DNA from: Methylobacterium goesingense
GTDB taxonomy: Bacteria; Pseudomonadota; Alphaproteobacteria; Rhizobiales; Beijerinckiaceae
Assembly (NCBI RefSeq): GCF_022179225.1
Contig: NZ_BPQL01000036.1
Location: forward strand, 1 to 64,000
Length of the DNA: 64,000 nt
Direction of reading: 5' to 3'
Shown here: positions 1 to 18,685 of the stretch, one piece after another
How the letters are laid out: each line of letters opens with the position of its first letter
How positions within the stretch are numbered: the first letter of the stretch is position 1
Notes under the pieces: generated by a model
What the model was told of the DNA's origin: nothing
Databases searched by the model: none
What the model saw: only the letters and a program-made list of their open reading frames with translations
Translations under genes and position numbers: made by a program

Positions 1-61
1 CGCGCCGGCGTCTTTCGTTCAGGGGGCCGGATCGCGCGGCGCGGCCGACGCGGATTGGTCG

Positions 62-85
62 GCTCGCGGAGGGTTCTCCGCGAGC
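62..85 (-). terminator. Hairpin downstream of glgB
   Basis: A 9-bp perfect inverted repeat (positions 62-70 paired with 77-85, 6-nt loop) lies 10 bases beyond the glgB stop in the direction of transcription. No T-run follows it on the minus strand, so it is at best a weak or factor-assisted terminator or an mRNA 3' end stabiliser. Bases 1-61 show nothing I can assign. Confidence 0.4.
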
Positions 86-94
86 GCGAGTTTG

Positions 95-5656
<5,562 letters not shown>

Positions 5657-5828
5657 CGCGTCGTTGCCTCATGCGTCGAGTTCAAGGGCGTTTTCGGCGT
5701 TTCCGCAGCGACCCCTCGCGAGAGGTGACTTTGCGTACCGTCCACTGCGTGGGTAGGCGCCGACACTGAGGCGACACCGCGACGATCCTCACGGATCGCC
5801 GGGCTTTTTGCTGACACGGGCACGCGCT

Positions 5829-9209
<3,381 letters not shown>

Positions 9210-9363
9210 GAGGTCTCCATTCCGTTCGTTCGTGCGCTCGGCTGCCCGCGACGCGGACGTTGCGCCGGCCATGGCCGGGAGCGCAGGCGTGGCGCGGGAG
9301 GTCTGGCCCTCCCGCGCGTCGTCGGTTCGGTCGCGGCCGCCGTGCAGGCGGACGGCGCCCGCT

Positions 9364-12300
9364 TCAGCCAGTCCGCTTGAGGACAGCATACGGCAGACGC
9401 GCGAAGGCCTGTCCGAGTTCGATCCGGCCGTCATCCGAGACGACCGCGTCACCCGTCACGAGATCGGTCCAGGTCGATCCCGGCGTCACGGACAGGTGGG
9501 TTCCGGCGAACGCCTCGCCGGACCAGACCGCCTCCCCGAGGAAGCCGGAGACCAGGCGCGGTACCGCCACCACGAGGTCGCCCTCCCCGGTCGTCGCATC
9601 CGAACGTGTGAATGCGATGACATGCGCCGCCTTTTCGCCCGAAGCGGGCAGCGCCTGATAGTCCGCGTCCGCGTAGAAGCTCGGGCGCGCCGCGCGGTCG
9701 GCGAGCAGCCGCGCGAGGGTCGCCTGCTTGACGCGGCCGTCGGTCCAGCGCGGCAGGACGTCGGCGGCGGCAGCCCCTTCCTCCAGGGCGCGGGTCAGGG
9801 CCGGGTAATCCACCGGCCGGCGGTTGTCGGGATCGACGAACGAGAAATCCCAGAACTCCGTGCCCTGGTAGGTGTCGGGCAGGCCCGGCAAGGTCGCCTT
9901 GAGCACGGTGCGGCCGAGGCCCGCGATCATGCCGAGATGGGCGAGCCGCCGCGCGAAGGGCCGCAGCCGCGCCAGGAACTCCGAACCCGGAGCGATCAGC
10001 GCGGCGAAGAGAGCGTGGACCGCGCCCTCGTAGGCCTCGTCGACATTGACCCAGCTGGAGCGCCGCTTGGATTCGCGCAGGGCCTTCTCGGCGTAGGCAT
10101 CGAGGCGTGCCCGGAAATCCTCGATCGCGGCGGGCTCGTCCCGGTCCAGCAGTTCCAGCGGCCAGGCGCCGAGAATGGCCTGGAAGAACATCCACTGATC
10201 GTTGGCGTCGGGGGCCGGCTCCTTCTCGACAAGGCTGAGATGATGCCCGGCGAGCGAGGTCCAGATCTCCCAGGCCTCGGCCCAGTCCTCCGGCATCTCG
10301 GACAGCGCGAGCAGGCGCGAGCGCGCATCCTCGCCGCGCTTGGTGTCGTGGGTCGCCGTTGTGATCATCGCATTCGGCCAGTCGCGGGCACGTGCCGCCT
10401 GGAGCGCGTGGAAATGCTCCGCGTCGATGCCGTACTCGCCAGGATCGCCGCCGACCTCATTGAGAGCGAGGAGTTCGGCGAACCGGTAGAACAGAGTGTC
10501 CTCCAGGCTCTTGGCCATGACCGGGCCGGTGAGCTGCTGGAACCGGCGGCGGAAGCGCAGGATCACCTCCGGGTCGGGCCGGCCCGGACCCGTCACGTCG
10601 ATGCGCCCCAGCATGGCGTCGGCGGCGAAATCGTGCACGGAGCGGTCGGGCAGCGCGCTCCAGCGCTTGGCCTTCTTCACCGCTGTCTCGATGAGGCGGA
10701 TGTCCTCGTCCTCGACGTCGCTCTCGTCGAGGTCGCCCGGCAGGTAGCTGCGATAGGTCGGGAAGCGGGCGATGATCTCGATCAGCGCGCGGCGGATGGC
10801 GTTCACCGAGAAGTCGCGCGTGCGCCGGTCGGCGTCCGCCACCGCCTTGAGGTCGGAGGTCATCACCTCCAGTTCGGAGGCGAAGCTGATCTCAAGGATC
10901 TCCGCCTTGGCGGCGCGGAGCATGAACTTGTAGGGCTCGTCGAACTCCGTCCGGCTCTCGTAGAGCCGGGCGATCTCGATCCGCTTCGTCTGGTCCACCA
11001 GGATGCCGTCGAGCTGGTTCAGCACGTCGTAGCCGGTGGTGCCGGCCACCGGCCAGGGGCGCAGGCGCTCGCCGGGTTCGAGGATCTTCTCCACCACCAC
11101 GTAGAAGCCCGGGCCGATTGCGGCCTGGAGGGCGCGGGCGTAGCCGAGCGGGTCGGCCAGACCGTCGATGTGGTCGATGCGCAGGCCGTCGATCCGGCCC
11201 GCCTCGATGTGGCGGAAGATCGTGGCGTGCGAGCGCTGGAAGACGTCGGATTGCTCGACGCGAAGACCGGCAAGCCCGTTCACATCGAAGAAGCGGCGAT
11301 AGTTGATGTCGCTCGCGGCGATCCGCCAATGGGCGAGGCGGTAGGATTGCTGCTCGAGCAGGCGGTGCAGGGGGCCGAAGCTGTCGGGATGACCCTTGGC
11401 CCCGTTCAGGAGGCGCAGGGTCCGGTTAATGGCCTCGGCTATGGCGGGCGACGCCTCCACCGCTTCGACCAGCCGCTCCTTCAGGGTCTCTGCCTCTTCG
11501 GGGAAGCCGCGACGGCGCTCCTCGTTGGTATCCTCGCCCATCAGGCGCAGGCGCTCGGAGATGCCGAGCACCTCCAGGGCCGCCGCATCCTCAATGTCGC
11601 CGAGGGCGGCGAGGGAGCGGTTTAGGATCGTCGGGTATTGCAGCGGGCAGATCGGGAATTCGTGCTCGTAGTGCCAGACGCTGAACGCGCCCTTGCGAGT
11701 ATCGAACTTCAGTTCGAGCGTGCCCTTCTCCAGGGCCTCCCCGTAGCGGTCACCGAGGAACGGCACCACCAGGTTGTTCTTGGCGCCGAGCCGCGACCAG
11801 TCGATGTCGAAGGCGTTGGCGTGGGGCGAGAGGCCGCCCCATTCGAGCACCGAGAGCCACCAGGGATTGTCGGCGCCGCCGACTCCCATGTGGTTGGGCA
11901 CGATGTCGAGGAGGAACTTGAGCCCGGCCCCGTGGAGCGCGTCCGAGAAGCGGACGAAGGCTTCCTCGCCGCCGAGTTCCGGGTTGATCGTCGAGTGGTC
12001 AACGATGTCGTAGCCGTGGGTGGAGCCCGGCCGCGCCTTCTGGATCGGGGAGGCGTAGACGTGGCTGATCCCGAGCTTGACGAGGTAGGGGACGATCTTT
12101 TCGGCGTCCGCGAAGGTGAAATCCTTGTGGAACTGTAAACGATAGGTGGCGCGCGGCGGGACCGTGGCGAGGCGGGCGGCACCGGAGCGCGGACCACGAT
12201 CCTCGGCCGACAGCGAGGCGGCGAGCTTAGCCAAGGGACCACCGGGCGCCGCGATGCTCTCCAGGGTTCGGTCGAGCTTCCGGCGCCAGTTCGGATAGCC

Positions 12301-14265
12301 TTCGGTCGAGCCCGGCACATTGGCCTGGGACAGTTCGGAAACCACGTCCTCGTATTGCACGGCCGTCAGCATCGAGGGCGCGCGGCCGAGATAGCGCGCG
12401 GCTGCCTCGAAGGGCGCGGCGTCCGGCACGTCGTAGGTCGGCAGCAATTGCTCGCCGGCCAGCGCCTCGGTGAGCCGGGCGCGCTCGTCCACCCGCTCGC
12501 GGCGCTCCGAATCGGCCCGCTCGGAATCGTAGAGGCCCAGCGCCTGCCGGGTGTCGGTGTCGACGCCGCGCCACCAGCCCACGAAGGTGGGCAGGTCGTG
12601 CGTCGTGATGGCGGTGAGCGCATCGCGCGGGTAGGCCGCCGGCGGCTTGAAGCGGGCCCCCTGCTCGCGCTCGAAGGCGAGGATGCGGTAGCTGAGGATG
12701 CCGGCCTGCATCAGGGCGTCGGAGAACCCTTCCGGTGCCGTGCCGAGATCCTCTGCGATGACGAGGCACTTGGCCCGATGGCTCTCCAGGCGCAGGACCG
12801 CGAGCATCGGTTCGAACGGCATCGCCACGTAGGCGCCCTCCTTGGCCGAGCGCCCGACCGGGATCAGGAACAGGCGCGCGAGCTGGAAGGCGTGGTCGAT
12901 GCGGATCGCGCCGGCATGGCGCATGTTGGCGACCACGAGGGCGCGGAAGGCCGCGAGGCCGTCCCGCTCCATCTCGAGGGGGTGGAAGGCGGGCAGGCCC
13001 CAATCCTGGCCCTTCGGGGCCAGCAGGTCCGGCGGCGCGCCGATGGAGACGCCGTTGGCGAAGCGCTCGGGATGCGACCAGATTTCGGAGCCGCCGCGAT
13101 CCGCGCCGACGGCGAGGTCGCGGTAGAGCCCCAGCCGCATGCCGGTGCCGAGCGCGGTGTTCGAGGCCTCCTCAAGCTGCCGGTCGGCGAGGTACTGGAG
13201 CCAGACATGGTAGGTGACGACCTCGGCGTGTTCCTGCGCGAAGGCACGCACGGCGTCGGTGCCATTGCGGCGCATGTCCTCCGGCCAATCGCCGAGCCAC
13301 TGGGCGCCCTTGGCCTGGAAGTGCTCGGCCAGTGCCTCGAAGGTAGCGTGCGCCTCGAGGTCCTCGCCACCGGCGGCCCGGAAGCTCGCAAAGCCCGCGT
13401 CGCTGCCCTGGCGCGCCGCGGATTCCTGCCAAAGCGCTCGCAGCACCGGCGAGAGCACGCCCCAAATGCCCGCGTGATCGACCAGCTTGGCCTCGCGAAG
13501 CGCCTCGACGCGCTCGGACATGGACGCAAGCAGCGCTTCCGCCTGCGATCCGATGAAGCCCGGCAAAGCGCCGGGCTCGATGAACAGCGTCTCAAGGAAG
13601 AGACGCGAGGACGGCGAGTAGGGCGAGATCTTGGTGCGGTCAGTGGCAAAGAGCGCATGGACCGGGCTCAACCCGAGGAACGACGCACCGCGCAGGCCGG
13701 CGTCGCGGGCCGCCCGGCCGGCATCCGCATAGGAGCCGATGCCGAGATTGTCGGGGGAGCGCAGGCCGTAGAGCTGGGCCGCGAGGCCCCAGTCGCGGGC
13801 GCCCTCGTCGGCGTAGGCGCGCGGGCGCCAGCAGCGCTGCGGCGCGGCGATGACCCAGGCCTCCGCGCGGCGCTCGCCCAGGTGCACGCCGAGCCGGTGA
13901 TAGCCGGGGGTGAGCGGCGGCAGTTCGAAGCTGTCGCCCGAGATTGCCACGCGCCCCTCGCGGTGATGGCCGCGCTCGTCCGTCAGGCGCCAAGACAGGG
14001 TGCCGGTGGCCCCCGCATGCTGGATCGGCACCGTGATGGCGCGCCGAGCCTCGGCCGGTAGCAGCGGCGGGATCAGCCCGCCGCGTACCGCTTCAACCTC
14101 GGCGAGACGCGCGGCGATGTCTGCTTCGGATTCGACGGGAAAGCCGAGGGCCGCGATCATGCCCCGCCTGACGTCGAGGGAGGTCTCGACGGGTTGCCCG
14201 AAGGCGTCGGTGTAGCCGGCGGCGACGCCGAGGAGGTCGGCGAGGCGTTCGAGGTCGCGGCTCAT
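9364..14265 (-). CDS. 4-alpha-glucanotransferase / malto-oligosyltrehalose synthase fusion (MalQ-TreY)
   Basis: One 1633-aa frame encodes two enzymes (residues numbered from the GTG one codon upstream). Residues 1 to about 690 are MalQ-like (GH77): D458 in IRIDHAFQ, E506 in VIAEDLGT and D558 in TTHDLPTF. It disproportionates malto-oligosaccharides. From about 705 to the end is TreY (GH13_26), opening with ATYRLQFHKDFTF and carrying D1032 in GLRIDHIDGL, E1060 in VVVEKILEPG and D1308 in TATHDTKRG. It converts the reducing end of a glucan chain to a trehalose unit. A short linker joins them, with no stop or frameshift. The ATG at 14265 overlaps the treZ stop by one base (TGATG); a GTG lies one codon upstream. 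The next trehalose-releasing enzyme, TreZ, is therefore translationally coupled to this one. Confidence 0.95.
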   Translation of the reverse strand: MSRDLERLADLLGVAAGYTDAFGQPVETSLDVRRGMIAALGFPVESEADIAARLAEVEAVRGGLIPPLLPAEARRAITVPIQHAGATGTLSWRLTDERGHHREGRVAISGDSFELPPLTPGYHRLGVHLGERRAEAWVIAAPQRCWRPRAYADEGARDWGLAAQLYGLRSPDNLGIGSYADAGRAARDAGLRGASFLGLSPVHALFATDRTKISPYSPSSRLFLETLFIEPGALPGFIGSQAEALLASMSERVEALREAKLVDHAGIWGVLSPVLRALWQESAARQGSDAGFASFRAAGGEDLEAHATFEALAEHFQAKGAQWLGDWPEDMRRNGTDAVRAFAQEHAEVVTYHVWLQYLADRQLEEASNTALGTGMRLGLYRDLAVGADRGGSEIWSHPERFANGVSIGAPPDLLAPKGQDWGLPAFHPLEMERDGLAAFRALVVANMRHAGAIRIDHAFQLARLFLIPVGRSAKEGAYVAMPFEPMLAVLRLESHRAKCLVIAEDLGTAPEGFSDALMQAGILSYRILAFEREQGARFKPPAAYPRDALTAITTHDLPTFVGWWRGVDTDTRQALGLYDSERADSERRERVDERARLTEALAGEQLLPTYDVPDAAPFEAAARYLGRAPSMLTAVQYEDVVSELSQANVPGSTEGYPNWRRKLDRTLESIAAPGGPLAKLAASLSAEDRGPRSGAARLATVPPRATYRLQFHKDFTFADAEKIVPYLVKLGISHVYASPIQKARPGSTHGYDIVDHSTINPELGGEEAFVRFSDALHGAGLKFLLDIVPNHMGVGGADNPWWLSVLEWGGLSPHANAFDIDWSRLGAKNNLVVPFLGDRYGEALEKGTLELKFDTRKGAFSVWHYEHEFPICPLQYPTILNRSLAALGDIEDAAALEVLGISERLRLMGEDTNEERRRGFPEEAETLKERLVEAVEASPAIAEAINRTLRLLNGAKGHPDSFGPLHRLLEQQSYRLAHWRIAASDINYRRFFDVNGLAGLRVEQSDVFQRSHATIFRHIEAGRIDGLRIDHIDGLADPLGYARALQAAIGPGFYVVVEKILEPGERLRPWPVAGTTGYDVLNQLDGILVDQTKRIEIARLYESRTEFDEPYKFMLRAAKAEILEISFASELEVMTSDLKAVADADRRTRDFSVNAIRRALIEIIARFPTYRSYLPGDLDESDVEDEDIRLIETAVKKAKRWSALPDRSVHDFAADAMLGRIDVTGPGRPDPEVILRFRRRFQQLTGPVMAKSLEDTLFYRFAELLALNEVGGDPGEYGIDAEHFHALQAARARDWPNAMITTATHDTKRGEDARSRLLALSEMPEDWAEAWEIWTSLAGHHLSLVEKEPAPDANDQWMFFQAILGAWPLELLDRDEPAAIEDFRARLDAYAEKALRESKRRSSWVNVDEAYEGAVHALFAALIAPGSEFLARLRPFARRLAHLGMIAGLGRTVLKATLPGLPDTYQGTEFWDFSFVDPDNRRPVDYPALTRALEEGAAAADVLPRWTDGRVKQATLARLLADRAARPSFYADADYQALPASGEKAAHVIAFTRSDATTGEGDLVVAVPRLVSGFLGEAVWSGEAFAGTHLSVTPGSTWTDLVTGDAVVSDDGRIELGQAFARLPYAVLKRTG

Positions 14266-16067
14266 CACTTCACACCCGTCAGGAAGACACCCGTCCAGGA
14301 CGGGAGTTCGATCGATCCGTTGCCCGAGCCGCTCGACCAGACGATCTGGCCGTCACCGCGCTCCGCAGTGAAATCCTCCGTGCCGACATTGGCCACGAAC
14401 CGCAGCCAGCCGCCCTCGTAGGTCCAGGTGCAATCCACCACGTCGGGGCGCGGCAGGGTCGCCTTGGCACCGAGGTAGCGGGTCCGCGTCAGCGGCACGA
14501 CTGACTGATGGCGAATCTGAAGGAGGTTGCGCGTGTCGGCCAGCACCGAGCGATGCGGTGGCGCGGCGCGCTCGGCCCAGTCGATTCGCGAATCCGCGAA
14601 GGTCTTCGCCTCGGTGGGATCAGGGATCACCGAGGTGTCGTCCGCGAAGGCCGCGAAGCTCTTGAACTCACGGCGCCGCCCCTCGCGCACCGCCTTGTTC
14701 AGGTCCTCGTCCGGCGCGAAATCCACGAAGAACAGGAACGGCGCCGAAGCCGACCACTCCTCGCCCATCCACAGCATGGGGATCTGCGGGCTGAGGAGCA
14801 GGCCCGCCCGCGCGAGGGCGAGCTTGGCGGGGTCGCAGAGCGCGCTCAGGCGCTCGCCCAGGGCCCGGTTTCCGACCTGATCATGGTTCTGCAGAAAGGT
14901 GACGAAGGCGGAGGGCGGCAGGTGGCCGGAGGGCTCGCCGCGCGGGTGGTTGTCGAGGGTCGGGAAGGGCTCACCCTGATAGGCGAAGCCCTCAGACAGG
15001 CAGCGCGCGAGGTGCTCGACGGGCCGGTCCGCGAAGCTCGCGTAGTAGCCGGCATCCTCACCGGTGAGCAGCACGTGCCAGCAATGGTGGAGATCGTCCG
15101 CCCACTGGGCGTTGTGCTGGATCGCCTGTCCCTGCGCGTCGCGTTCCAGCCAGCGGGCCTGGTTGGCCTCGTTCTCCAACACGAGGTGGATGTGGCGCCC
15201 CGGCAGGCGCGCCCGGACCGTCTCGGCGAGCTCCCCGAGGAAGTGCCGCTCCGAATCGTCCAGGATGGCATGCACAGCGTCGAAGCGGATGCCGTCGAAA
15301 TGATACTCTTCCAGCCAGTAGAGGGCATTCTCGATGAAGAAGTCGCGCACCACCCGGCCGCTGGTCTCGCCGTCGAAGTTGATGCCGGCGCCCCAGGGGG
15401 TCTGGTGTCGCTCGGTAAAGAACGTCTTGGCGTAGGCGTTGAGGTAGTTCCCGGCCGGGCCGAAGTGGTTGTAGACGGCGTCGAGGAAGACCATCAGCCC
15501 GAGGCCGTGGGCCGTGTCGATGAGGTGCTTGAGGTCCTCCGGCCGTCCGTAGGCAGCATCCGGCGCGTAGGGCAGCACGCCGTCGTAGCCCCAGTTGCGC
15601 GTGCCCTTGAAGTCGGCGAGGGGCAGAAGCTCGATGGCGGTGACGCCGAGGTCGCGCAGATCCTCGAGCTTGCCTTCCAGGGCTGCGTAGGTGCCCTCCG
15701 GGGTCGCGGTGCCCACGTGGAGTTCGTACAGGACCGTCTCCTCCCAGGGACGACCCGTCCAGGCGGCATCCGCCCAGTCGTAGGCGCGCGGGTCGATGAC
15801 TTCGCTGAGGCCCGAGACGTCGTCCGGCTGGAAGCGGGAGACGGGGTCGGGCACCACGAGGTCGCCGTCGATCCGGTAGCCGTAGCGGGCGCCGCCGCGA
15901 ACCCCCGGCACGGTGACCCGCCGCCAGCCTTCGCCGGCCTCCGGGATCGCATGATCCGCCCCGTCGATCACCAGGGTGACGTCCTTGGCGGTGGGTGCCC
16001 AGAAGGCGAACCGGACCCCGTCCTTCACCACTTCGCTGCCGAAGGCCATGCTGTGGGCGCGCCGCAT
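14265..16067 (-). CDS. treZ: Malto-oligosyltrehalose trehalohydrolase TreZ
   Basis: This 600-aa GH13_10 enzyme cleaves trehalose from the maltooligosyl-trehalose made by TreY. An N-terminal CBM48/E-set domain (about 8-85) precedes the barrel. Catalytic residues are D263 in DGIRFDAVHA, E298 in LVLENEAN and D396 in FLQNHDQVGN. The ATG at 16067 gives the typical opening MRRAHSMAFG; the frame continues a further 19 codons upstream to 16124, but that stretch is basic and not family-like. The gene heads the treZ / malQ-treY pair and shares one base with the start of the next gene. It is separated from glgX by a small gene on the other strand, so it probably has its own promoter in 16068-16302. Confidence 0.95.
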   Translation of the reverse strand: MRRAHSMAFGSEVVKDGVRFAFWAPTAKDVTLVIDGADHAIPEAGEGWRRVTVPGVRGGARYGYRIDGDLVVPDPVSRFQPDDVSGLSEVIDPRAYDWADAAWTGRPWEETVLYELHVGTATPEGTYAALEGKLEDLRDLGVTAIELLPLADFKGTRNWGYDGVLPYAPDAAYGRPEDLKHLIDTAHGLGLMVFLDAVYNHFGPAGNYLNAYAKTFFTERHQTPWGAGINFDGETSGRVVRDFFIENALYWLEEYHFDGIRFDAVHAILDDSERHFLGELAETVRARLPGRHIHLVLENEANQARWLERDAQGQAIQHNAQWADDLHHCWHVLLTGEDAGYYASFADRPVEHLARCLSEGFAYQGEPFPTLDNHPRGEPSGHLPPSAFVTFLQNHDQVGNRALGERLSALCDPAKLALARAGLLLSPQIPMLWMGEEWSASAPFLFFVDFAPDEDLNKAVREGRRREFKSFAAFADDTSVIPDPTEAKTFADSRIDWAERAAPPHRSVLADTRNLLQIRHQSVVPLTRTRYLGAKATLPRPDVVDCTWTYEGGWLRFVANVGTEDFTAERGDGQIVWSSGSGNGSIELPSWTGVFLTGVK

Positions 16068-16302
16068 CAGGCAACCGTCTTTCGTATCTGGAGTCCACCG
16101 GGATCGTGTGAGCTTGCGCCGCACCTTCCAGAAGCCGGCGCGCCGCCCGTTGTTCCCTGCTCCGTCACGGTCGAGGTAAGGCGTGGCGCGGATGCGACAA
16201 CCGGCGGACGGAAAGGTTTTGTGCGGTGCACGCGGAATCCCTCAATGGTCCGGCGCTTGCGTCGCCACGCCGACTTTCGCGACGCATCCCGGAGTGATCC
16301 GC

Positions 16303-16512
16303 ATGAGCGAGCCGATCGAGTCCCTTGTCCTGGCCCGGGCCAAGCTGAACTTTGCGCGCAAGGGCCACGGCGAGCGCTGCTGGGACGCGGATTTCACGGA
16401 TTCCGAAGCCCTATGCGGTGCAACCTTCCTGCCGCTGAGCGAGGCGGAACGCCAGGAATTCCTCGACCAGGCGCGCCACGAACTGCGGCGCGAACCGCAG
16501 GTCGAAGGCTGA
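16303..16512 (+). CDS. Small conserved-looking hypothetical protein (69 aa)
   Basis: I do not recognise a family. The 69-aa product is soluble and charged, with two cysteines and a Trp in an N-terminal half (ERCWDADF) and a Glu/Arg-rich C-terminal helix. I chose the ATG at 16303 because GGAG lies nine bases upstream; the open frame before it is unlikely to be translated. It is the only plus-strand gene in the glucan block. It runs between the divergent treZ start and the convergent glgX stop, ending seven bases before the latter. It could be a regulator or simply an inserted small gene. Confidence 0.6.
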   Translation: MSEPIESLVLARAKLNFARKGHGERCWDADFTDSEALCGATFLPLSEAERQEFLDQARHELRREPQVEG

Positions 16513-16519
16513 GGCGCGT

Positions 16520-18619
16520 TCAGCGCGCGTAGGCCGAGGCCGGGCGGGCGCGCAGGACGTAGATGGCCCGCGTGTCGAGGCGCACCCCGGCTCCGGGCGG
16601 GAATAGCGCCTGGCCCCCCGGCACTGCGCCCGTTGGTTTCGTCGTGTCGAAGATCAGCGTCCAGGGGCCGCCGACGACCGGGGCGAGGGTGAAGTCGCAC
16701 GGGGCCTCCGCCGCGTTCACCAGGATTAGGAGCCGGTCCGCATCCGGCAGGTCGTTGCCGATCTGCATGCCGAAGGCCTGGCGCTCGCCGTCGCCCCAAT
16801 CCCCGTCGGCCATCTCGGTGCCGCCCGGCGCCAGCCAGTGCACGTCGCGGAACGGTCCCTCCCCCACGAGAGCACCTGTGAGATAGTCCCGCCGCCGCAG
16901 GGCGGGCTGCTCGCGCCGCAGGCGCGTCAGGTTGCCGACGAAGGCGGTGAGGCTCGGATCCGGGTCTGTCTCCCAGTCCATCCAGCTCGTGGCGTTGTCC
17001 TGGGCGTAGGCGTTGTTGTTGCCGCCCTGGCTGCGCGAGCGCTCGTCGCCCATCAGCAGCATGGGCACGCCCTGGGCGAGGAACACGCTGGCGAGGAGGT
17101 TGCGCTTCTGGCGCGCGCGCAGGGCCAGGATGGCCGCATCGTCGGTCTCGCCCTCGAAGCCGTAATTGCGGGAGAGGTTGTGGCCGTGCCCGTCGCGATT
17201 GTCCTCGCCGTTGGCCAGATTGTGCTTCTCCTCGTAAGCGACCACGTCCGCCAGGGTGAAGCCGTCATGGGAGGCGGCGAAGTTGATGCTGGAGAGCGGC
17301 CAGCGCCCGGAGGCGGCGAAGATCTCGCGCGAGCCGGACAAGCCCTGCGTGACCTTGGCGAGCGTGCCACGGTCGCCGCGCCAGAAACCCCGCAGGCTGT
17401 CGCGGAACTGATCGTTCCACTCGCTCCAGCCGCGCGGATAGCCGCCGAGCTGATAGCCGCCCGGGCCGATGTCCCAGGGCTCGGCGATCATCTTCACCCG
17501 CGCGAGGACGGGGTCCTGCGCGACCGCCTGGAAGAACGCGGCCTTGGCGCTGAAATCGTGCGGGGCACGGCCGAGGCTGCTCGCGAGATCGAATCGGAAG
17601 CCCGCCACGCCGTAGGCGGTCACCCAGTGGCGCAGGGAGTCGAGCACCGTCTGCATCACGCGCGGATGGTCGAGGTTGAGGGTATTGCCACAGCCGGTGC
17701 AGTCGACCTCTTCGCGGGGATTGTCGGGATTGAGTTTGTAGTAGCTCGCATTGTCCACGCCGCGGAACGACAGGGTCGGCCCCGAATGGTCGGCCTCCGC
17801 CGTGTGGTTGTAGACTACGTCGAGGATGACCTCGATCTCGGCGGCGGCGAGTTCGCGGATCGCGGCCCGCAGGCCGCCGATGCCGGCGGGTCCGCGATAA
17901 CGCGGATCGGCCGCGAAGTAGTTCAGGGGCGAGTAGCCCCAGAAGTTCACCAGCCCCTTCTCCACGAGGAAGCGGTCGTCCGCGAAGGACTGGATCGGCA
18001 GGAGTTCGATCGCGGTAACGCCGAGCTTGAGCAGGTGCTCGATGATGGCCGGGTGGGCGAGCGCCGCGTAGGTGCCCCGTGCCGCCTCCGGAACGTCCGG
18101 ATGGGTCTGGGTCAGCGCCTTGACGTGCGCCTCGTAGATCACGGTCTGCGAGAGCGGGCGGCGCACCGGGCTCACCGCGAGGTCCGGCACTTCCGGTGGC
18201 GTGACGATGCCGCGCGGCATGAAGGCGGCGCTGTCGCGGCGGTCGATCTGGTCGGCGCGCTGGAGACCTCGGCGGTGGCCGTAGAGGGAATCGTGCCAGC
18301 GAATGCGGCCCTGAATGTCACGGGCATAGGGGTCGAGCAGGAGCTTGGCCGGGTTGAACCGGTGGCCGCGCGCCGGGTCCCAAGGCCCGTAGACCCGGTA
18401 GCCGTAGAGCTGGCCCGGGAATACGCCGCGCAGGTAGCCATGCCAGACGTCGTCGGTGCGGCAGGGCAGACGGATGCGCCGTGTCTCGTGCCGTTCGCCC
18501 GGATCGAACAGGCAGAGATCCACCGCCGTGGCGTGCTGCGAAAACAAGGCGAAGTTCACGCCCCGCCCGTCAAATTGCGCGCCGAAGGGTGCCGGCACGC
18601 CGTCTTCGACGCCGATCAT
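16520..18619 (-). CDS. glgX: Glycogen debranching enzyme GlgX
   Basis: This 699-aa GH13_11 isoamylase-type enzyme hydrolyses alpha-1,6 branches of limit dextrin in the cytoplasm. It feeds linear oligosaccharides to MalQ and TreY. A CBM48 domain occupies about 8-110. The triad is D344 in VAGFRFDLAS, E380 in MIAEPWDIG and D452 in FAASHDGFT, followed by the family motif DVVAYEEKHN. I chose the ATG at 18619; a TTG six codons upstream is possible but neither start has a clear ribosome site. otsA ends 66 bases upstream on the same strand, so otsA and glgX are probably co-transcribed. Confidence 0.95.
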   Translation of the reverse strand: MIGVEDGVPAPFGAQFDGRGVNFALFSQHATAVDLCLFDPGERHETRRIRLPCRTDDVWHGYLRGVFPGQLYGYRVYGPWDPARGHRFNPAKLLLDPYARDIQGRIRWHDSLYGHRRGLQRADQIDRRDSAAFMPRGIVTPPEVPDLAVSPVRRPLSQTVIYEAHVKALTQTHPDVPEAARGTYAALAHPAIIEHLLKLGVTAIELLPIQSFADDRFLVEKGLVNFWGYSPLNYFAADPRYRGPAGIGGLRAAIRELAAAEIEVILDVVYNHTAEADHSGPTLSFRGVDNASYYKLNPDNPREEVDCTGCGNTLNLDHPRVMQTVLDSLRHWVTAYGVAGFRFDLASSLGRAPHDFSAKAAFFQAVAQDPVLARVKMIAEPWDIGPGGYQLGGYPRGWSEWNDQFRDSLRGFWRGDRGTLAKVTQGLSGSREIFAASGRWPLSSINFAASHDGFTLADVVAYEEKHNLANGEDNRDGHGHNLSRNYGFEGETDDAAILALRARQKRNLLASVFLAQGVPMLLMGDERSRSQGGNNNAYAQDNATSWMDWETDPDPSLTAFVGNLTRLRREQPALRRRDYLTGALVGEGPFRDVHWLAPGGTEMADGDWGDGERQAFGMQIGNDLPDADRLLILVNAAEAPCDFTLAPVVGGPWTLIFDTTKPTGAVPGGQALFPPGAGVRLDTRAIYVLRARPASAYAR

Positions 18620-18685
18620 ATTGTCCGATGCGATCAAGTGGTGGTGTCGTCCCAGGGTTGGGCGCCGGGGGGCGACGCCGAAGGT

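Noticed and set aside
5657-5828. Possible terminator between glgE and treS-mak (short stem near 5780-5800)
   Set aside because: The stem is only about seven pairs with a wobble and no T-run on the minus strand.
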